Source: RGIG1934 sp964492545
GTDB lineage: Bacteria > Bacillota > Clostridia > Lachnospirales > Lachnospiraceae
Reading direction: 5' to 3'
Length of the DNA stretch: 23,243 nt
Assembly: GCA_964492545.1 (NCBI GenBank)
Contig: CAZBKO010000029.1
Span: 1 to 23,243, forward strand
Every line of letters starts with the position of its first letter. Within the stretch, counting starts at the first letter, position 1. Made by a program: the position numbers and the translations under genes. The notes beneath the pieces were generated by a model. The model was not told the DNA's origin. It worked only from the letters and a program-made list of their open reading frames with translations, and made no database searches. This document shows positions 1-6,756 of the stretch, piece by piece.

Positions 1-1
1 T

Positions 2-568
2 TCAATTCTTCAGAGAATGAACGAACTTGCTACACAGGCAGCTAACGATACTAATACTTCAAGCGATAGAACAGCTATCCAGAAGGAAATCAATGCATTA
101 TCAGCAGAACTTGACAGAATTGCATCTACAACACAGTTCAATACAATGAACCTTTTAAGTGGATCATTCTCAGCAAAGAACCTTCAGATCGGTGCACTTG
201 CTAACCAGTCAATCTCTATCACAATCACTGCTATGAACTCTAAGGGAATCGGCTTAACATCAGCTAACCTTAAGGTAGACAGCTTTACTAATGCAGGAAA
301 CACTATGACTGCAATTCAGCAGGCTATCAGCCAGGTTTCTACTCAGAGATCAGCACTTGGTGCTCTTCAGAACAGATTAGAGCATACAATTTCTAACCTT
401 GATACAACTTCAGAGAATACAAGCTCAGCAGAGTCTCGTATCCGTGACGTTGATATGGCTAAAGAAATGGTTGAATACAGCAAGAACAACATCCTTGCTC
501 AGGCTGGACAGTCAATGCTTGCTCAGGCTAATCAGTCAACACAGGGCGTATTATCACTGTTAGGTTAA
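2..568 (+). CDS. Flagellin, C-terminal part (5' truncated by window edge)
   Basis: This is the C-terminal 188 residues of a flagellin, the filament subunit exported by the flagellar type III apparatus. The reading frame is open from base 2 (Ser-Ile-Leu-Gln-Arg before the first in-window Met), so the start lies upstream. The opening NELATQAANDTN is the conserved N-terminal D1 helix. The closing half has the conserved D1/D0 pattern, with ESRIRDVDMA, NNILAQAGQSMLAQAN and the terminal GVLSLLG. Only about 60-70 residues separate the N-side D1 helix from the C-side helices, so there is no room for large D2/D3 domains and this is a short flagellin. It is the likely acceptor for the glycosylation enzymes downstream. 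A terminator follows directly, so it is probably transcribed apart from the genes after it. Flagellin identity is certain; the paralogue name is not. Confidence 0.96.
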   Translation, partial: SILQRMNELATQAANDTNTSSDRTAIQKEINALSAELDRIASTTQFNTMNLLSGSFSAKNLQIGALANQSISITITAMNSKGIGLTSANLKVDSFTNAGNTMTAIQQAISQVSTQRSALGALQNRLEHTISNLDTTSENTSSAESRIRDVDMAKEMVEYSKNNILAQAGQSMLAQANQSTQGVLSLLG

Positions 569-591
569 TAACCACAAGAACTATCAATAAT

Positions 592-625
592 AGGGCCGGC
601 TTTTTAGCCGGCTTTATTATTTACA
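592..625 (+). terminator. Intrinsic terminator of the flagellin gene
   Basis: A perfect 7-bp G+C-rich stem, GCCGGCT (595-601) and AGCCGGC (606-612), closes a TTTT loop and can extend by a few G-U/A-U pairs. It is followed by a T-rich stretch (TTTATTATTT, 613-622). It lies about 25 nt after the flagellin stop codon. This is a classic rho-independent terminator for a strongly expressed gene and separates flagellin from the glycosylation genes. Confidence 0.93.
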
Positions 626-677
626 TGGAAATATTTAAATTTCGTTGATAAGTAATAGTATATGAGGAAATAGTAAA

Positions 678-1004
678 ATGGATAATATAGATGAAAAAGT
701 AAATAATTTAATAAGCAGAATACCAGAGGTTGTGAAACATTTAAGACAGAATAGAGATGATAGGGCATATAACGCTTTTGGAAAGATTATTATAGACTTA
801 AATGCAGTTATGGTCACATTTATTAATGCAATTCCCAGTATCAATCAGTTAGGACTTGACATTCCTACAGATGTTGTAGTTGCACAACTTAAGAACACAT
901 CAGATGGATTTGAATTTAGAGATAATGTATTGTTGGCAGATGCATTAGAGTATGAGATAATGGATTCGTTGAAACTGTATAGTGAAATACTTGCACAGAT
1001 ATAG
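678..1004 (+). CDS. Small conserved-looking hypothetical protein between flagellin and Maf
   Basis: A 108-residue, soluble, mostly helical protein with no signal peptide or membrane segment; I do not recognise its family. The start is the ATG preceded by GAGGAAA at 664-670, about 7 nt upstream. The N-terminal third is charged (KHLRQNRDDRAYNAF) and the middle is hydrophobic (VMVTFINAIPSI). The C-terminus is a predicted helix ending in LYSEILAQI. It ends 20 nt before the Maf gene and its own ribosome-binding site, so the two are probably co-transcribed. By position it could be a helper of the Maf enzyme or a flagellin-related chaperone-like protein, but nothing in the sequence proves that. An overlapping antisense ORF is considered a shadow. 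Confidence 0.8.
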   Translation: MDNIDEKVNNLISRIPEVVKHLRQNRDDRAYNAFGKIIIDLNAVMVTFINAIPSINQLGLDIPTDVVVAQLKNTSDGFEFRDNVLLADALEYEIMDSLKLYSEILAQI

Positions 1005-1024
1005 TGAGAAAGGTGTTGTAAAAT

Positions 1025-2881
1025 ATGCAGAGTAATTATGATGTTATAGAAGAAAGATATGCCATGATATATGATAAGTATATTCAGGCTAAAGATATAG
1101 ATTTTAGTAATGAAGAATGCAGAGCATATATAGATATCTCAGCATCTGACGAAAAGATAGCAGCTTTTGAACACAAGAACAGAATTAGTTATGTTAATAG
1201 CAGATATGATGCATTGACAGCTGCACAGGTTTGGGCAGAACAGTTTAAGGGATACAATCCAAAGGGAATTATTGTACTCTTGGGACTGGGCAATGGAATG
1301 CATATAAGAGAGCTACTTAAGGTTATAGATAAGCAGGTAATGGTTCTTGTTCTTGAACCAAGCATAGAGATGTTTAATCTTGTTATGAAGAATATAGATA
1401 TATCAGATATACTTAGGGACGTTAGAGTATGCCTGTCTGTTAAGGGACTTAGTGACAGCGTGTATCTGGATTTTCTTAAAAATGTTCTTGATTATGGAAA
1501 TATGAGAATAACAGAAATATACTCACTTCCTAATTATGACAGGGTATATCAGGAAACATATATAGAATTGTTTAATGCTGTTAAATCAGCGGCGGAACTG
1601 ATTGTGCTTGACAGAAATACCCACATCAAGTACTCAGGTCAGTTTGTGGGGAATATGCTTAGAAATTATAAAGACATAGTTGAACAGTATACAATTAACG
1701 AACTGAAAAAACAGTTTGATAAAGAGGATATATCAAATGTTCCGGCTATAATCGTTTCGGCAGGACCATCCCTTGATAAGAATGTACATGATCTTAAGGA
1801 AGCGGAGGGCAAGGCGTTCATTATAGTTGTCGATACAGCACTTAAACCAGTACTGAATGCAGGCATACAGCCTGATATATCAATAATAGTTGATCCACAT
1901 AAGCCATTATTTTTGTTTAAACATGATAAAATAAAGGATGTGCCTATGGTGGCATCCCACAGCGCTAATCACAAGGTTCTCGAACTTCAAGAGGCAAAAA
2001 GGTTTTATTTTGGAGATTCATCACAATATATCAGTTATATATGCAGAAAGTATTCAGGAATATCCCTTCATGGTTTGGAGTCAGGTGGATCTGTAGCTAA
2101 CAATGCATTCTCGTTGGCACAATATCTTGGATTTAAGACAATAATTCTTGTGGGACAGGATCTTGCGTTTAAAGGTGAACAGAGCCATGCTTCATCAGCA
2201 TACACTGAAAGGGTAGACAAGAAATATATGACAAAATGCGCTGAGGAAGTTGAAGTCGAAGGCATAGATGGTAATATGGTGTCAACCATGAAGAATATGG
2301 AGTTATATCTTAAATGGTTCGAGCAGCAGATAGCTATTCATAAGGAACTAAAGGTTATAGATGCAACAGAGGGTGGAGCTAAGAAAAAAGGCGCACTTAT
2401 TATGACATTAAAAGAAGCTATTGAGACGGAATGTAATGATAGTATTAATTGCAGAGAAATAATAGACAGGTCATCACCAACATTTAGTCCCGACAAAAGA
2501 GAAAAAGTATATGAGGAATTCAAAACAATTCCGGATAAGCTGAACATACTTAAGAAGCGTCTCGATGACGGTGTGAGAGATTATTATAGATTTGAAGAAC
2601 TCTACAGAAAAGGTAAGACAAATACATCAGAATTTGCAAGAAGCGTTGAGAAGATAACCAATGCAAATTCACTTATTGACAATGAGCCATTGAGCAATCT
2701 TATTGCTGCCTACAATGCGAAAGATAATTTTGAGGTTATTGGAGATGTATTTGATTTCAAGAAGGATGAAAAAGAGGAAATTAAAGCAATTGTAGACAAA
2801 GGTGTTAAGATGATGAATTCATACAAAAAGGCCATAGATGACCTTTTGAAAGATATTCCTATACTGCTAAATAGTTTGTAG
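1025..2881 (+). CDS. Maf-type (DUF115) flagellin glycosyltransferase
   Basis: A 618-residue motility-associated factor. The family is known to be required for O-linked transfer of nonulosonic acids (pseudaminic or legionaminic type) onto flagellin Ser/Thr in the cytoplasm. Residues about 80-120 hold a Rossmann-like N-terminal module (VLLGLGNGMHIRELL). The DUF115/MptE-like core runs from about 240 to 385: AIIVSAGPSLDKN (241-253), a VVDTA strand near 270, DPHK (290-293), GGSVANNAFSLAQYLG (354-369) and VGQDLAF (376-382). The C-terminal 200 residues are charged and helical, as usual in the family. The start ATG follows an AAAGGTG site. Position just after flagellin and before a PseB-like gene supports flagellin as the substrate. 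The activated sugar it uses cannot be read from the sequence. Confidence 0.93.
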   Translation: MQSNYDVIEERYAMIYDKYIQAKDIDFSNEECRAYIDISASDEKIAAFEHKNRISYVNSRYDALTAAQVWAEQFKGYNPKGIIVLLGLGNGMHIRELLKVIDKQVMVLVLEPSIEMFNLVMKNIDISDILRDVRVCLSVKGLSDSVYLDFLKNVLDYGNMRITEIYSLPNYDRVYQETYIELFNAVKSAAELIVLDRNTHIKYSGQFVGNMLRNYKDIVEQYTINELKKQFDKEDISNVPAIIVSAGPSLDKNVHDLKEAEGKAFIIVVDTALKPVLNAGIQPDISIIVDPHKPLFLFKHDKIKDVPMVASHSANHKVLELQEAKRFYFGDSSQYISYICRKYSGISLHGLESGGSVANNAFSLAQYLGFKTIILVGQDLAFKGEQSHASSAYTERVDKKYMTKCAEEVEVEGIDGNMVSTMKNMELYLKWFEQQIAIHKELKVIDATEGGAKKKGALIMTLKEAIETECNDSINCREIIDRSSPTFSPDKREKVYEEFKTIPDKLNILKKRLDDGVRDYYRFEELYRKGKTNTSEFARSVEKITNANSLIDNEPLSNLIAAYNAKDNFEVIGDVFDFKKDEKEEIKAIVDKGVKMMNSYKKAIDDLLKDIPILLNSL

Positions 2882-2926
2882 TCAGATGCCGATAAATAAT
2901 ATATGTAAACAACAGGAGGATGCAAC

Positions 2927-3916
2927 ATGCTTAACGATAAGGTTATTTTAATTACAGGTGGTACAGGGTCTTTTGGGAAGAAATTTCTGGAAATGATATT
3001 TGCTAATTATAGCCCTAAGAAGGTTATTATATATTCAAGAGATGAATTTAAACAGAGCGTTATGATGTCAGAATACGCTGATAAGGTTGATATGAGCAAG
3101 GTAAGATTCTTCATAGGCGATGTAAGAGATAAGGATAGATTATATAGAGCTTTTGAGGGTGTAGATTATGTAATTCATGCAGCAGCTATGAAACAGGTGC
3201 CAACATGCGAGTACAATCCAATGGAGGCCATTAAGACGAATATTCACGGTGCACAGAATGTTATAGATGCTGCTCTTGACAAGGGCGTTAAGAAGGTAGT
3301 GGCATTATCTACAGATAAGGCTGTCAATCCGATTAATCTATATGGTGGAACCAAGCTTGTATCAGATAAGCTGTTTATAGCAGCCAATGCATACAGTGGT
3401 AAGAACGGAACTGTATTTTCGGTGGTTAGATATGGAAATGTTGCTGGTAGCAGAGGCTCGGTTATTCCAATTTGGCAGAATATATTAGACAAGGGCGGCA
3501 AAGAATTAGGTGTTACAGATATGAGAATGACAAGATTCTGGATAACACTTAAGGAAGGCGTTGAGTTAGTATTCAAGGCACTTAGTGAATCAAGAGGTGG
3601 AGAGACTTATATATCTAAGATTCCTTCATTTAAGATTGGAGATCTTGCACTGGCAATGTGTCCTGATGCTACACTTAATGAGATAGGTATTCGTGAGGGC
3701 GAGAAGCTCCATGAGGTTATGGTTACAAGAGATGATTCAAGACTTACATATGAATATGATAAGCATTATATAATATATCCTAACTTTGACTGGAAGAATC
3801 CGAAGGATATTTTACCTGGAGGAAAGTTAGTTGAAGATGGATTTGAGTATAATTCTGGAACTAATTCAGAATGGTTAAATGTGGAACAGTTGAGAGAAGC
3901 ACTTAAGGACATGTAG
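2927..3916 (+). CDS. pseB: PseB-like UDP-N-acetylglucosamine 4,6-dehydratase
   Basis: A 329-residue extended short-chain dehydrogenase/reductase, about the full length of PseB/FlaA1. The nucleotide-binding motif GGTGSFG is at 11-17. The PseB hallmark region K89-Q-V-P-T-C-E-Y-N-P is followed by STDKAVNP at 128-135 and the YxxxK pair Tyr139/Lys143. Asp130 and Lys131 match the catalytic pair of the inverting dehydratases. The family converts UDP-GlcNAc to a UDP-4-keto-6-deoxy-HexNAc, the first step to pseudaminic acid and related bacillosamine or legionaminic-type sugars. AGGAGG (2914-2919) lies 7 nt before the ATG. The next pathway genes (PseC aminotransferase, PseH, PseG) are not in this window, so the final product is open. 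It could equally be a related retaining enzyme, though the motif block favours the PseB type. Confidence 0.9.
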   Translation: MLNDKVILITGGTGSFGKKFLEMIFANYSPKKVIIYSRDEFKQSVMMSEYADKVDMSKVRFFIGDVRDKDRLYRAFEGVDYVIHAAAMKQVPTCEYNPMEAIKTNIHGAQNVIDAALDKGVKKVVALSTDKAVNPINLYGGTKLVSDKLFIAANAYSGKNGTVFSVVRYGNVAGSRGSVIPIWQNILDKGGKELGVTDMRMTRFWITLKEGVELVFKALSESRGGETYISKIPSFKIGDLALAMCPDATLNEIGIREGEKLHEVMVTRDDSRLTYEYDKHYIIYPNFDWKNPKDILPGGKLVEDGFEYNSGTNSEWLNVEQLREALKDM

Positions 3917-3924
3917 GTGAATGT

Positions 3925-4827
3925 ATGGATAAACCATTGGTTAGTATTGTTACATTATGCTGGAACAGAAAGAAAGATATACTTGAAAGTCTTGAGGGAA
4001 TAAGTAAGATTGACTATTCACCACTAGAGGTTATTGTTGTTGACAACAATTCAACAGATGGAACCAGTGAAGAAATTGAAAGGTTATTTCCCAATGTAAA
4101 AGTAATTAAGATGTTTAAGAATATTGGAATTGAAGCATATAACGTGGGCTTTAAGAATGCTAAAGGCGAATACATAGTAATTCTTGATGATGATTCATTT
4201 CCACATCCAAAGGCTGTTGAGAGAATGGTTAAGAAGTTTCAATCTGATAAGGCATTGGGAGTTGTGGCTTTTGATGTAAGAAATTACTACAAATATGACG
4301 AGGTAACATCGGATATAACTCTTAATGATGACAATACAGTCACAGAAGCAGTAGGAAAAGATTATCATATGGGTTTCAATGGTGCCGGAGCCGGAATTAG
4401 AAGAGAACTGTTTGAAAATATAGGCTTTTATCCAGAGGAGTTTTTCTTATATTGGAATGAAGCTGATACAGCATTTAGGGTATGGGATAATGGATACAAG
4501 GTTGTGTTTTACTCGGATGTTATATCTTATCACAAGTATTCACCTAAGAACAGAGAATCTTCGAGGGCTGCATATTATTACACTAGAAATGCATTTTTTA
4601 TGGTATGGAAGAACTATCCAACAGGTATAGCTTTGAAGAAAACTATGTATTTAATGTATAAGTCAATATATTCTTCAATAGAACAGTATTCACTTGTATA
4701 TTTGAAAGCTATGTTTGGGGCTTTTTTCCACATGAAAAAGATTCGTGGCAAGAGAAAACCTGTGTCGAGGGAAATAGCAGATAAGCTAAGGATACCATTG
4801 GACACAGGGTTCACTTTCTTTCGTTAG
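3925..4827 (+). CDS. Family 2 (GT2) glycosyltransferase
   Basis: A 300-residue GT-A fold glycosyltransferase of the rhamnosyl/GT2 type. It has PLVSIVTLCWNR at 4-15, VVDNNSTDGT at 38-47 (nucleotide binding), the metal-binding DDD at 88-90, a GxGAG(I)RRE acceptor loop near 153-162, and the YWNEAD motif near 177 that usually supplies the catalytic acid. No transmembrane anchor is obvious, although the C-terminal third is aromatic and could associate with the membrane. It starts 8 nt after the dehydratase stop codon, so the two are one operon. It probably extends a glycan on flagellin or on a carrier using a nucleotide sugar; donor and acceptor cannot be told. The first repeat copy of the window begins 10 nt after its stop. 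Confidence 0.92.
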   Translation: MDKPLVSIVTLCWNRKKDILESLEGISKIDYSPLEVIVVDNNSTDGTSEEIERLFPNVKVIKMFKNIGIEAYNVGFKNAKGEYIVILDDDSFPHPKAVERMVKKFQSDKALGVVAFDVRNYYKYDEVTSDITLNDDNTVTEAVGKDYHMGFNGAGAGIRRELFENIGFYPEEFFLYWNEADTAFRVWDNGYKVVFYSDVISYHKYSPKNRESSRAAYYYTRNAFFMVWKNYPTGIALKKTMYLMYKSIYSSIEQYSLVYLKAMFGAFFHMKKIRGKRKPVSREIADKLRIPLDTGFTFFR

Positions 4828-4837
4828 ATGAGGCTAG

Positions 4838-4903
4838 TGTGAAGGAGCATCACAAATAGTCTTTATGGCAGAAGAGAAATCGCCTGCGCGAATTTCACTT
4901 CGC
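4838..4903 (+). repeat. 66-bp dispersed repeat, copy 1
   Basis: This 66-bp stretch matches 6654-6719 with only four differences (4861, 4875, 4881, 4897). It opens TGTGAAGGAGCATCACAAAT and ends in CTTCGC. It contains short inverted repeats (TGTGA/TCACA and GAAAT/ATTTC). Just before it, GAGG-CTAGTGTGAA (4829-4843) resembles the start region of the next gene, GAGGGATAGCGTGAA (4923-4937), as if the element sat between two copies of that start region. It has no convincing coding content. Confidence 0.85.
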
Positions 4904-4932
4904 AACAAGATTGCTCGGAAAAGAGGGATAGC

Positions 4933-5418
4933 GTGAAAGAATTACTAATAATACGTTCTGTTAGCTTTCAACAGCTTGATTTGAACCTACCAGATATAAT
5001 TAAACAATTTCCGGATTATAAGATAAGTCTTTTAACCCACGAACATGGCGTTGAATTGGCTAAGAAGTATAGTGAAATATCAGAAATATATGTGTATGAG
5101 TATACAGGATCATTTGATAAGAAAAATAAGGTTAAGTCATTAAGTAATAAGCATTTTGATACTGTAATTATACCGGTTACAAATATTACAGGAGTTGGAT
5201 TTTTAAATGTACTTAAGTATGGACTTAGCATTAAAGCAGATAGGTATTGCATGTGCAACGTTGTATCTGATATTACTAATTTGAGTAAAGCTAAACTTAA
5301 TGGTATGTTTTTAAAAGGAGCTTTATGCAAAGCTGTTTCTGCGCTGGCTGCTGCTGTGATTGCAGTGTTCTTTATACCTTATACATTGTTGAAACTGAAA
5401 GGGCTGTGCAGAAAGTAA
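4933..5418 (+). CDS. Small hypothetical protein, GT9-like N-terminal fold with C-terminal membrane segment
   Basis: A 161-residue protein read from a GTG start; GAGGG at 4923-4927 is 5 nt upstream. Residues 1-110 alternate strand and helix in the manner of the N-terminal Rossmann half of heptosyltransferase-like (GT9) enzymes: LLIIRSVSFQQLDLNLP at 4-20, a KISLLTHEHGVELAKKY strand-helix from 30, and FDTVIIPVTN near 75-84. A strongly hydrophobic segment at about 129-153 (ALAAAVIAVFFIPY inside it) followed by Lys/Arg suggests a C-terminal membrane anchor with the bulk of the protein in the cytoplasm. The protein is too short to be a complete glycosyltransferase because the donor-binding half is absent, so I give no function. 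It ends 17 nt before the dehydrogenase-like gene and is probably co-transcribed with it. Confidence 0.75.
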   Translation: MKELLIIRSVSFQQLDLNLPDIIKQFPDYKISLLTHEHGVELAKKYSEISEIYVYEYTGSFDKKNKVKSLSNKHFDTVIIPVTNITGVGFLNVLKYGLSIKADRYCMCNVVSDITNLSKAKLNGMFLKGALCKAVSALAAAVIAVFFIPYTLLKLKGLCRK

Positions 5419-5435
5419 TTGAGAGGATATTGGAT

Positions 5436-6563
5436 ATGAACATAACAGTAGTAGGAGCAGGAAATATGGGATTGGCAATTGCAGCTTATTTGTCAATCAA
5501 AGGAAATAACAATATTATTCTATATACATCAAAAGTTGTATCGAAATCAATTAAACTTATTGATGTTGAAGCAAACACTGAATATGAAACCAATAAGTAT
5601 ACTGTAACGGCATCAAAAGAAAAAGCTTTTTCTTTTGGTGCAGTTGTTTTATGTACATATCCGGCTTTTTTAAGAAAAAAGTTTATAGAAGATAACATAC
5701 AATATTTGTTAAATGTGGATACCATTATTTTTGTACCAGGTTATGGTGGTATAGAGTATTCATGCAAGAAACTGATGGAACAAGGCGTCAATATTGTTGG
5801 ATTACAAAGAGTTCCTTATGTTGCAAGGAGCAAGGCAGGACCTATAAATACAGAGGCTTGTATATTATCAAAGAAACAGAACTTATACGTTGCTTCAATT
5901 CCAAAATCGAATACAAAGACAGCAAAAGAATTAGTGAATAAGTTATTCGATATCCCAACAATAGCACTTAAAGAGTATTTAGCAGTTACATTGGTTCCGT
6001 CTAATCCGTTGTTACATCTTACGGGTTTATATAATTTATTTGCAAAATACGAGAATGGCATATATTATGACAGGGAGTATAGCTTTTACAAAGAGTGGAA
6101 TGATACAGCATCTGAAATGCTTATAAAGTATGATGAAGAACTTCAGAAAATATGTTATGAATTGACCCCATTTAATTTAGATGAAGTTGTGTCATTGAAG
6201 ATATATTATGAATCGGACACGAAGGAGAAGATGACTAAGAAACTGCAGAGCATCGAAGCATTTAAGTGTGTAAAGGCACCAATGATTAAGACTGAAAATG
6301 GATTTATTCCGGATTTTTCATCTAGAATGTTTGTGGAAGATTTTCCATATGGAATATGTATAATTAAAGCGTTTGCATTGATGACGCATGTTGATACTCC
6401 AATAATAGATGAAATTTTAAGATTCTATTATGATATGACGGGAATAATATATTTTGATGAAAATGGTGAATTTACAAAAGAGGCAATTAATACTGGAATC
6501 CCGATGGTAAATGGAATATCTGATAAGAAAGAATTAATAGAATTTTACAATTACGAGCACTAG
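5436..6563 (+). CDS. Opine (octopine/nopaline) dehydrogenase-like NAD(P)-dependent enzyme
   Basis: A 375-residue enzyme of the octopine/nopaline dehydrogenase family. These enzymes join an amino acid to an alpha-keto acid by reductive condensation. An N-terminal Rossmann motif GAGNMG is at 7-12. The family's C-terminal helical domain begins near 185 and contains NPLLH (190-194, with the conserved His194) and EDFPYGICIIKAFALM near 301-316, followed by VDTPIIDEI. I chose the ATG at 5436 because it begins exactly at the beta strand of the nucleotide fold (MNITVVGAG) and has GAGAGG (5421-5426) upstream. A longer frame from 5325 would add an implausible Cys-rich leader overlapping the previous gene. 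Setting next to an aminotransferase and a cytidylyltransferase suggests it makes an unusual N-substituted amino acid for glycan decoration. The substrate is unknown. Confidence 0.88.
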   Translation: MNITVVGAGNMGLAIAAYLSIKGNNNIILYTSKVVSKSIKLIDVEANTEYETNKYTVTASKEKAFSFGAVVLCTYPAFLRKKFIEDNIQYLLNVDTIIFVPGYGGIEYSCKKLMEQGVNIVGLQRVPYVARSKAGPINTEACILSKKQNLYVASIPKSNTKTAKELVNKLFDIPTIALKEYLAVTLVPSNPLLHLTGLYNLFAKYENGIYYDREYSFYKEWNDTASEMLIKYDEELQKICYELTPFNLDEVVSLKIYYESDTKEKMTKKLQSIEAFKCVKAPMIKTENGFIPDFSSRMFVEDFPYGICIIKAFALMTHVDTPIIDEILRFYYDMTGIIYFDENGEFTKEAINTGIPMVNGISDKKELIEFYNYEH

Positions 6564-6593
6564 TAAAATATAGATGATAGCATCAAAAATGAG

Positions 6594-6609
6594 TCAGGAA
6601 TGGAGAATA
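6594..6609 (+). repeat. 16-bp direct repeat, left copy
   Basis: TCAGGAATGGAGAATA occurs here and again, perfectly, at 6739-6754, 145 nt later. Similarity continues past it (GTGTGAAA versus CTATGAAA), so the repeated unit is effectively the ribosome-binding site and start region of the aminotransferase gene. The right copy serves the real gene. The two copies bracket a 129-bp hairpin-rich segment. Confidence 0.88.
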
Positions 6610-6646
6610 GTGTGAAAAATAAGTCTGATAACCTGATTTTTCGCAC
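6610..6646 (+). other. Inverted repeat / hairpin 1 in the gap before the aminotransferase
   Basis: GTGTGAAAAAT (6610-6620) pairs with ATTTTTCGCAC (6636-6646) over 11 bp with one G-U pair around a 15-nt loop. It begins directly after the left 16-bp direct repeat. It may be one end of an inserted element or a structured leader RNA. It lacks the T-run expected of a terminator. Confidence 0.7.
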
Positions 6647-6647
6647 A

Positions 6648-6676
6648 ACTATTTGTGAAGGAGCATCACAAATAGT
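6648..6676 (+). other. Perfect 11-bp inverted repeat / hairpin 2
   Basis: ACTATTTGTGA (6648-6658) and TCACAAATAGT (6666-6676) are exact reverse complements around a 7-nt AGGAGCA loop. The right arm belongs to the 66-bp repeat. In copy 1 (from 4838) the left arm is degraded to TGTGA. The loop contains AGGAG, which resembles a ribosome-binding site, so folding could hide or expose it; that is speculation. Confidence 0.8.
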
Positions 6677-6719
6677 ATTTATGGCAGAAGCGAAATAGCC
6701 TGCGCGAATTTCCCTTCGC
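6654..6719 (+). repeat. 66-bp dispersed repeat, copy 2
   Basis: The second copy of the repeat at 4838-4903, with 62 of 66 bases identical. It sits inside the 129-bp segment bracketed by the 16-bp direct repeats at 6594 and 6739. The surrounding segment also contains a 28-codon GTG frame (6612-6698, with GGAG 6 nt upstream). That frame ends inside the repeat and is not shared with copy 1, so I do not call it a gene. Confidence 0.86.
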
Positions 6720-6738
6720 CACCGTCGCAAAAAGATGT

Positions 6739-6754
6739 TCAGGAATGGAGAATA
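6739..6754 (+). repeat. 16-bp direct repeat, right copy, carrying the aminotransferase ribosome-binding site
   Basis: A perfect copy of 6594-6609. Its GGAG (6747-6750) stands 6 nt before the ATG at 6757 and so defines the start of the aminotransferase gene. Confidence 0.87.
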
Positions 6755-6756
6755 CT

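Noticed and set aside
620..677. A promoter before the small hypothetical protein (678).
   Set aside because: I saw TTACAT at 621-626 and several A+T-rich hexamers, but no -10 at a proper distance; the A+T bias makes chance matches likely.
3244..3576. Long antisense frame opposite the PseB-like gene, and similar antisense frames across the window.
   Set aside because: They mirror the codon pattern of strongly supported + strand genes, lack ribosome-binding sites, and have no recognisable domains.
5325..5435. A longer start for the opine-dehydrogenase-like gene, overlapping the previous gene.
   Set aside because: The leader would be Cys-rich and unlike any nucleotide fold; the ATG at 5436 begins the Rossmann strand and has a GAGAGG site.
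6612..6698. 28-codon GTG frame in the gap before the aminotransferase.
   Set aside because: It runs through the inverted repeats, the other repeat copy uses a different frame, and the peptide resembles no known protein. It is kept only as a possible leader peptide.
4838..6719. The two 66-bp repeats as a CRISPR array.
   Set aside because: There are only two copies, 1.8 kb apart with genes between them and no regular spacers.
6745..6756. The first ATG of the aminotransferase frame (6745).
   Set aside because: Its only AGGA touches the ATG; the next ATG (6757) has GGAG at 6 nt, and this is the arrangement duplicated at 6594.
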